A stretch of DNA of 64,000 nucleotides from Winogradskyella litoriviva (lineage in GTDB: Bacteria; Bacteroidota; Bacteroidia; Flavobacteriales; Flavobacteriaceae): NCBI RefSeq assembly GCF_013249065.1, contig NZ_JABRWQ010000004.1, positions 62,001 to 126,000 on the forward strand, given 5' to 3'. A model generated the notes under the pieces. It was not told where the DNA came from. It did no database searches and worked only from the letters and a program-made list of their open reading frames with translations. The position numbers and the translations under genes are program-made. This document shows positions 58,350 to 64,000 of the stretch, piece by piece; position 1 is the stretch's first letter; the number at the start of each line of letters is the position of its first letter.

Positions 58350-59747
58350 CTATTTTAAGCTTCCAACCATATCTTCTGGTTTTACCCATTCGTCATAATC
58401 TTCTGCAGAAACATATCCTAAGTTAATAGCTTCTTCTTTTAAGGTTGTTCCGTTTTTATGAGCAGTATTTGCAATTTCAGCAGCTTTATAGTATCCTATT
58501 TTTGTGTTTAAAGCAGTAACCAACATTAATGAATTATTTAATAACTCTTTTATAACCTGATGGTTTGGTTCTATACCACTTGCACAATGCTCTTCGAAAC
58601 TCACACAAGCATCACCTATTAATTGAGCAGATTGCAAAATGTTTGCAGCCATCATTGGTTTAAATACATTTAACTCGTAATGTCCTTGTGTACCACCAAC
58701 AGAAATAGCAACATCATTACCAATTACTTGTGCACAAACCATCGTTAAGGCTTCACATTGCGTAGGATTTACTTTTCCTGGCATAATTGAACTTCCTGGT
58801 TCATTTGCTGGTATTATAATTTCACCAATACCAGAACGTGGACCAGAAGCCATCATTCTTATATCATTGGCAATTTTGTTTAATGAAACCGCTAATTGTT
58901 TTAAAGCGCCATGTGTTTCTACAATAGCATCATGTGCTGCTAATGCTTCAAATTTATTTTCTGCCGTTATAAATGGTAATCCGGTAAATTCAGCTATGTA
59001 TTTAGCCACTAATACGTCATATCCTTTAGGCGTGTTCATACCAGTTCCTACTGCTGTACCACCTAAGGCTAATTCACTTAAATGGTGTAATGTGTTTTCT
59101 AGTGCTTTTAGACCATGGTCTAATTGAGAAACATATCCAGAAAATTCTTGACCCAAAGTTAATGGTGTTGCATCCATTAAGTGCGTACGACCAATTTTTA
59201 CAACCGTTTTAAATTCTATAGATTTTTTATGTAATGTATTTCTCAATTGTATAACACCAGGAATCGTAGTTTCAACTACTTTTTTATAAGCAGCAATGTG
59301 CATTCCGGTAGGGAAAGTATCATTAGAAGATTGTGATTTGTTTACATCATCATTTGGTTGTATTGTTTTTTCACCTTCTCCAATAACTTTTCCTGCAATT
59401 TGATGTGCTCTATTAGCTACAACCTCATTAACATTCATGTTACTTTGTGTACCAGAACCTGTCTGCCAAATTACCAACGGAAATTGATCATTATGTTTAC
59501 CTTCTAAAATTTCATCACAAACATTTGAAATTAAATCGCGTTTTTCTTTAGATAAAACTTCTAATTCGCAGTTTGCATGTGCAGCAGCTTTTTTTAGATA
59601 AGCAAAACCATTTACAATCTCTAATGGCATTGATGCAGAAGGTCCAATTTTAAAATTATTACGAGAACGCTCTGTTTGTGCTCCCCAAAGTTTGTCGGCA
59701 GGTACTTTTACCTCGCCCATTGTGTCTTTTTCTATTCGGAAATTCAT
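58350..59747 (-). CDS. fumC: Class II fumarate hydratase
   Basis: A 465-residue oxygen-stable fumarase of the citrate cycle, converting fumarate and malate. Family signatures: [11 protein letters not shown] near 100, [19 protein letters not shown] near 130-148, the catalytic [10 protein letters not shown] near 187-196 and the [11 protein letters not shown] loop near 317-327. Length and motif set are those of FumC and not aspartase. It has its own promoter and is monocistronic or weakly linked to the VCBS gene. Confidence 0.96.
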   Translation of the reverse strand: MNFRIEKDTMGEVKVPADKLWGAQTERSRNNFKIGPSASMPLEIVNGFAYLKKAAAHANCELEVLSKEKRDLISNVCDEILEGKHNDQFPLVIWQTGSGTQSNMNVNEVVANRAHQIAGKVIGEGEKTIQPNDDVNKSQSSNDTFPTGMHIAAYKKVVETTIPGVIQLRNTLHKKSIEFKTVVKIGRTHLMDATPLTLGQEFSGYVSQLDHGLKALENTLHHLSELALGGTAVGTGMNTPKGYDVLVAKYIAEFTGLPFITAENKFEALAAHDAIVETHGALKQLAVSLNKIANDIRMMASGPRSGIGEIIIPANEPGSSIMPGKVNPTQCEALTMVCAQVIGNDVAISVGGTQGHYELNVFKPMMAANILQSAQLIGDACVSFEEHCASGIEPNHQVIKELLNNSLMLVTALNTKIGYYKAAEIANTAHKNGTTLKEEAINLGYVSAEDYDEWVKPEDMVGSLK

Positions 59748-59772
59748 ATGTATTATATTTTATAATCTTACA

Positions 59773-59780
59773 CAAAATTA
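59773..59780 (-). promoter_or_regulatory. -7 promoter element of fumC
   Basis: On the minus strand it reads TAATTTTG, a perfect TAnnTTTG, 26 bases before the fumC start. No clear -33 TTG is seen. Confidence 0.55.
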
Positions 59781-60327
59781 AGTTTTTTTGTGAGTTTTAT
59801 ATGATAAATATTAAGGTTTATTTGAATATTTTTTGATGTAAATAGTTAATAAGTTTCTAGGTTATAATAATCAGATTTTTAACCATTTAACTTTTGTTGA
59901 ATTGCTAAAATTTAGTCTTTAATTTTATATGATTTTAGAAATGGTTTTTACTCAGCAATTTTAGCTCTAGAATAATCTATAGAATAGTATTTTTGGGATG
60001 TGTATTATCATTTGGAATAAATACTAAAATCTTAAATCTAAAGTTAAGATGAACTATAATTTTAAGTTGAATACTGTTGAAATATTAAAGATTTTAATTT
60101 GAATGAGGAAAAAACTATTTCAAAAATCTCTACAGTTTAGATATCTAAACACCTATTAACAAATAGTTATATAAAATAAAGGCTTTGATTGATTAAATTT
60201 GTCAAAGACCAAAATGGTTGTGCGTATTTATTATATTTTTTTAAAGGAAAAATATATAATGATATTTGTACATGTTAGAGTTTTTTTACTGATATAAAAA
60301 TGGTAAAGTTAATAGAAGAAGTAAATA
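59781..60327. other. Long gene-free interval with palindromes
   Basis: About 550 bases without a coding frame or RNA gene I can identify. It contains a perfect 16-bp palindrome GTTTAGATATCTAAAC (60135-60150), an inverted pair ATCTTAA/TTAAGAT (60029-60035 and 60044-60050) and a CTTTGA/TCAAAG pair (about 60182-60207). A weak -7-like GATATTTG at 60261-60268 is ahead of the desaturase gene. It may hold regulatory sites or an unrecognised small RNA. Confidence 0.5.
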
Positions 60328-61203
60328 ATGGATAAGTATATAGATGCGTTTGTAAATGCCTTTTTAGGAACGGTTGATTGGACATGGAAATCAATTATAT
60401 TTGAAGTGCCTTGGTATACCAATTACTTTTGGGGACTTACGGTTATTTCTTTAATTGTTTGGTGCTTAGAGATAATATTTCCTTGGCGAAAAGAACAATC
60501 AATTTTTAGAAAAGATTTCTGGTTAGATGGATTTTATATGTATTTCAACTTTTTCATATTTGCCATTGTAATAAGTGGTGTATACGAGATGTTGGGCGTG
60601 CTATTTGGAGATTTAAATATAACAGCAAAAAGTTTAGCTATAGTAGATGTCTCTAATTGGCCAATGTGGTTGCAATTATTGGTTTTCTTCATTGTTTTAG
60701 ATTTTGTACAATGGTTTACGCATGTGTTATTGCACAGATATCATTTTTTATGGAATTTCCATAAAGTACATCATAGTGTAAAAGAAATGGGGTTTGCAGC
60801 ACATTTAAGATACCATTGGATGGAGAATATATTATATAAACCTTTAAAAACATTTGGAGTAATGCTTTTAGGTGGTTTTGAGCCAGAACAAGCTTATATT
60901 GTCCACTTTATTGCAATTTCAATAGGTCATCTTAACCATTCTAACATTAAAATTACTTGGGGATTTTTAAAGTATATTTTTAATAATCCTGTAATGCATT
61001 TATACCATCATGCCTATGTTTTACCAAAAGGGAGTAATGGTGTTAATTATGGTATTAGTTTAAGTCTGTGGGATTATATTTTTAAAACAGACTACATCCC
61101 AGAAGATAGTGGTACAGTAGAAATTGGTTTTAAAGGAGATGAAAAATTTCCAAAAGATTTTATTCACCAAAACTTATATGGGTTTAAAAAAGGAGAGGAT
61201 TAA
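60328..61203 (+). CDS. Sterol desaturase/fatty acid hydroxylase family membrane protein
   Basis: A 291-residue membrane di-iron enzyme that would hydroxylate or desaturate a lipid or carotenoid. The three His motifs are visible: HVLLH near 131-135, HKVHH near 145-149 and HLYHH near 229-233, with HLNHSN near 200 as a further motif. Four hydrophobic helices (about 33-52, 70-92, 110-130, 170-200) hold the site at the membrane. The lipid substrate is not identified. It is monocistronic behind a long regulatory gap. Confidence 0.9.
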   Translation: MDKYIDAFVNAFLGTVDWTWKSIIFEVPWYTNYFWGLTVISLIVWCLEIIFPWRKEQSIFRKDFWLDGFYMYFNFFIFAIVISGVYEMLGVLFGDLNITAKSLAIVDVSNWPMWLQLLVFFIVLDFVQWFTHVLLHRYHFLWNFHKVHHSVKEMGFAAHLRYHWMENILYKPLKTFGVMLLGGFEPEQAYIVHFIAISIGHLNHSNIKITWGFLKYIFNNPVMHLYHHAYVLPKGSNGVNYGISLSLWDYIFKTDYIPEDSGTVEIGFKGDEKFPKDFIHQNLYGFKKGED

Positions 61204-61280
61204 GCTAAATTTATTTTAAAGGGGAAGAACTGTGTTATGATATTCTCACGCAATATTTTGACCAAATATGCCTCAATTGG

Positions 61281-62315
61281 CTATAGTTTTATCCCAAATT
61301 TAAAGCCTAGAGAAAAATTGAATAATTTTTGGTTATCAACACCTTCTAAATATCTTTTTCTTCCAAAGAAAAGATGACTATCACTTTCTAAAATATAATC
61401 AGTTTCAGGATTATAAAAGCTATTTGGATTTTTAAATGTTTTATTTCTAAAGCCAAATCCCGAATAAACATCGAGATACATGCGTTTGCCTACTGGAAAA
61501 TTTAGCCCATATTTTATATTAAAGATATCTAAAAATTTGTGTACCGTAATTGGCTCTCTTATGTAATAATTAATATCGTTATTAATTCTTCTTATACTAA
61601 TCACTTTATTAAATTGATGTCTTAAAAAACGCGCTTCTAACGCAATATATTCGTTAACTTTAGGATTGTTAGTTATGCTAATTAGGTTATAGTATTTTAA
61701 TTCATATCTCGAAGTAAAGCCTTTGTTTTCAGAATAATTAGGTTTAGAATTGTCTTTGCTACTTTTTATATACATTGTACCATATTCTGCACTAATACTA
61801 AAATTGTCTAATGGGAAATATTCAACTCCAAGTGTTACCATTGGTTGCGAAAAAAAATCCATAAAATGTAATGGTGATGTATAAATAAACGTTGTATGTT
61901 GTTTAAAAGGCTGTTTTTTGCCCTCAAATTGTTTAAAAGTGTTTGTGGTAGAATCTATTTCTAAATAAATATTTCGTTTATAAGTAAATCGTCTTTGATT
62001 GGTGAAATCTATTATAAACCCAGCACCAAAAATTTGTGGCGTAAAGAGATTTGCATATAAAAGTCCTGATGTTTTTCTTTTAAAGGCAAAATCGGTAGAA
62101 ATGCTATCTTTAGTAATAGTAAATTTTAAAGAATCTCTTGAGCGTTTTGGGTATAAACTTGTTTCACCTTCGTATACAATTGAAGTTTGTTTGTTGTAAT
62201 GTACCGTAGCGTTTTCTGGAGCATATATATTTACTCGTGTTGTTTTTCCATTAAAAATTGTGGCACAAGAGTTTAGTACCAAAGCTAGGCAGATAAGGAA
62301 TATTGTTTTTCTCAA
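61281..62315 (-). CDS. Hypothetical lipoprotein with beta-rich domain
   Basis: An unrecognised protein of about 344 residues. I chose a TTG start at 62315 because it gives a compact lipoprotein signal (LRKTIFLICLALVLNSC, lipobox LNSC); a GTG at 62378 would add 21 unlikely residues. After the Cys the protein is beta-rich and aromatic (FYNPETDYILESDSHLFFG near the end) and its C-terminal LFNFSLGFKFGIKL could close a beta-barrel. It may therefore be an outer-membrane-associated protein. Downstream of lolD-type ABC gene. Confidence 0.72.
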   Translation of the reverse strand: MRKTIFLICLALVLNSCATIFNGKTTRVNIYAPENATVHYNKQTSIVYEGETSLYPKRSRDSLKFTITKDSISTDFAFKRKTSGLLYANLFTPQIFGAGFIIDFTNQRRFTYKRNIYLEIDSTTNTFKQFEGKKQPFKQHTTFIYTSPLHFMDFFSQPMVTLGVEYFPLDNFSISAEYGTMYIKSSKDNSKPNYSENKGFTSRYELKYYNLISITNNPKVNEYIALEARFLRHQFNKVISIRRINNDINYYIREPITVHKFLDIFNIKYGLNFPVGKRMYLDVYSGFGFRNKTFKNPNSFYNPETDYILESDSHLFFGRKRYLEGVDNQKLFNFSLGFKFGIKL

Positions 62316-62425
62316 GTTAATATAACAATTGGTACTTGTAGATGTATAAAGTGTAAAAAGGTTGCGTTTAAAAATCACTTATTTATGGGATAAAATAAAT
62401 CTCATAATTGGTTGTATTTTTATTT

Positions 62426-63100
62426 CTATCCTACAATTTTACCATCTACCATAGTTAGCTTTCTATCTGCCATAGCAGCTAATTCTTGGTTATGAGTTAC
62501 AATAACAAAGGTTTGATTAAACTCATCTCTTAATTTAAAAAATAAGTTGTGTAATTGATCAGCAGATTCACTGTCTAAGTTTCCAGATGGTTCGTCTGCA
62601 AAAATTATGTTTGGACTATTAATTAAAGCTCTAGCCACAGCGACACGTTGTTGTTCTCCACCAGACATACTGTTTGGTTTGTGATGAATTCTATCTTTAA
62701 GTCCTAAATAATCTAAAAGCTCTTTGGCACGTTTTTCTGCATCTGCTTTAGGCGTATTATTTATAAAAGCAGGTATACAAACGTTCTCTAATGCTGTAAA
62801 TTCTGGTAATAATTGGTGAAACTGAAATATAAAGCCAATATTTTTATTTCTAAATTTAGCTAATGCTTTATCGTTTAATGATTTTATAGATTGATTATTT
62901 ATAACTAATTCTGTATCAGAGTTATAATCTGGTTTATCTAATGTTCCTAAAATTTGAAGCAACGTTGTTTTACCAGCGCCAGAAGCGCCAACAATAGATA
63001 TTACTTCACCCTCTAAAATGGTTAAATCTACACCTTTTAAGACTTGAAGATTTTTATAGGCTTTCTTAATTTGTTTAGCGGAAATAACTGTTTTACTCAT
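62426..63100 (-). CDS. LolD-type ABC transporter ATP-binding protein
   Basis: A 224-residue ABC ATPase for the MacB/LolCDE group, which release lipoproteins from the inner membrane or drive related exporters. Walker A is [10 protein letters not shown] near 37, the signature is [15 protein letters not shown] near 145, Walker B is [12 protein letters not shown] near 165, and the H-loop is in VIVTHNQE near 200. No membrane partner is next to it here, so the complex cannot be named firmly. The gene is followed by the lipoprotein gene. Confidence 0.92.
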   Translation of the reverse strand: MSKTVISAKQIKKAYKNLQVLKGVDLTILEGEVISIVGASGAGKTTLLQILGTLDKPDYNSDTELVINNQSIKSLNDKALAKFRNKNIGFIFQFHQLLPEFTALENVCIPAFINNTPKADAEKRAKELLDYLGLKDRIHHKPNSMSGGEQQRVAVARALINSPNIIFADEPSGNLDSESADQLHNLFFKLRDEFNQTFVIVTHNQELAAMADRKLTMVDGKIVG

Positions 63101-63139
63101 ATGCTGTGAAAGTAATACTTAATCAATTAATTCACAATA

Positions 63140-64000
63140 TTAGGATGTAGATTTGTTTTTTGAAAATACAGATTTTAGATTATTGTAATCTAAAAAGTAT
63201 TGTAATCTAAGAGAAAATGTGTGCTGAATAGGTTCTTTAAATAAAGTATTAATACTTTCAAAGTAGTCATCTTCTGCATTATTGTCTCTATTAAATAATT
63301 GGTTTCTATATAAACCTGTAACAAAACTACCAGGTGCAATTTGCCATGTGTAGCTTAAGTCTAAATTCCACGTATTAAAATTTACATTTGGATTATCTAC
63401 GTCTGCAACGGTATAGCCATCTTCGGTAGACAAAGTTCCGTTATCATTTAATACAAATAATTTATTATCGTAATTTACTGTTGTCCAAAAATTCCTAAAA
63501 GTTAAAGCCAATGAATGCATAGGATTAAAGGTGTAATTGCCAGAAATACTGTTTTCTGCCGAAAAAATATTACGCTCTCCAAAAATTATTTGGTTATCAA
63601 TTTTGTTTACATAACCACGACTTCCGTTGTTATTTCTTAACGTAAAATCGTAATTTAATCTAAACTTATCATTAAAACGTACCGAAGGTTCTATACCAAA
63701 ACCATAACCTGCTAAATCTCTTTCACTATCAAAAGCATGAAAGGCGTATGCAAAAAACTCAAGAGATAGTGTTTTGTTCTCATTGGTTTCAAACCAGCCT
63801 TCTATATTTCCTATGTTTTTGTATATAAAGTAGCGTTTGTTTTCAAAATCTCTAGGTTCAAAATAATCGTATTGCTTTCCTGGTTCTACATTTATACTTG
63901 CTCCAAACCACATTAATTTTTTAGTTTGGGCATTCATATTAAATCCAAAATTTGTTCCTGTAAAGGTGTCTGGTTTGTATAAGCGTCTATAATTAACCCA
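63140..64000 (-). CDS. DUF5916 outer-membrane protein (C-terminal part)
   Basis: The frame is open from the stop at 63140 to the window edge, so at least 286 C-terminal residues of a longer protein are present; an internal ATG at 63937 is not a start. The sequence is a series of aromatic-ended beta strands (FRLNYDFTLRNNN, NTWNLDLSYTWQI) as in the barrel-like C-terminus of DUF5916 proteins, which often carry an N-terminal carbohydrate-binding-like domain. Most of the protein, including any signal peptide, lies beyond the window. Confidence 0.8.
   Translation of the reverse strand, partial: WVNYRRLYKPDTFTGTNFGFNMNAQTKKLMWFGASINVEPGKQYDYFEPRDFENKRYFIYKNIGNIEGWFETNENKTLSLEFFAYAFHAFDSERDLAGYGFGIEPSVRFNDKFRLNYDFTLRNNNGSRGYVNKIDNQIIFGERNIFSAENSISGNYTFNPMHSLALTFRNFWTTVNYDNKLFVLNDNGTLSTEDGYTVADVDNPNVNFNTWNLDLSYTWQIAPGSFVTGLYRNQLFNRDNNAEDDYFESINTLFKEPIQHTFSLRLQYFLDYNNLKSVFSKNKSTS

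Overview
The window is AT-rich, compact bacterial chromosome from a member of the Flavobacteriia (Bacteroidota), probably family Flavobacteriaceae. Evidence: several -7 promoter elements fit TAnnTTTG, secreted proteins carry Bacteroidota-style leaders ending in SAQ/FSQ, a surface protein ends in a type IX secretion sorting domain, and DUF3857, DUF4159, DUF5916, TamB and EttA proteins of this group are present. There is no rRNA, CRISPR array, phage or insertion sequence. I worked by eye, so family names rest on recognised motifs and not on searches.

Region by region: 0-5.6 kb (minus strand) holds a truncated 3-hydroxybutyryl-CoA dehydrogenase, a secreted protein, a Gfo/Idh/MocA oxidoreductase, a STAS-like protein and clpC. 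5.8-9.7 kb (plus) is gyrA and a TPR protein. 9.8-11.7 kb (minus) is an NlpC/P60 peptidase and a thiolase. 11.8-13.9 kb is a 7TM-HD phosphohydrolase. 14.0-14.3 kb is a tRNA cluster (Arg, Pro, Ser; minus). 15.2-21.5 kb (minus) is a long RNA-modification-rich gene set (THUMP-like methyltransferase, AI-2E-type membrane protein, TrmH-type methylase, DUF4159, rsmE, parvulin, tsaD). 21.7-29.5 kb (plus) is tamB, pfkA, gapA, a BadF-type sugar kinase and a small membrane protein. 29.6-35.2 kb (minus) is a pair of DUF3857/transglutaminase-like proteins and an acyl-CoA carboxylase beta subunit. 35.4-39.6 kb (plus) is a DoxX/flavin reductase/MarR/pirin redox module, a small membrane protein and ettA.

40.4-50.6 kb (plus) is the most unusual part. 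Eight co-directional genes encode a coiled-coil protein, an unknown protein, an AAA+ ATPase, a multi-pass membrane protein with a large C-terminal domain, a Nudix hydrolase, another unknown protein and two membrane-anchored proteins. They follow a 400-bp leader with repeated CGTTTAAAT motifs and a promoter bracketed by an inverted repeat. I cannot match this set to a described system; the mix suggests an envelope-linked AAA+ machine. It meets, tail to tail, a minus-strand defence-type gene (Mrr-like nuclease fused to a STAND-type NTPase, 50.6-53.0 kb).

53.0-64.0 kb returns to housekeeping and catabolic genes: a GNAT acetyltransferase, hutG, a coiled-coil membrane protein, hutI, a T9SS-sorted VCBS-repeat protein, fumC, a 580-bp gene-free gap with palindromes, a sterol-desaturase-type hydroxylase, a lipoprotein, a LolD-type ABC ATPase and the C-terminal end of a DUF5916 outer-membrane protein cut by the window edge.
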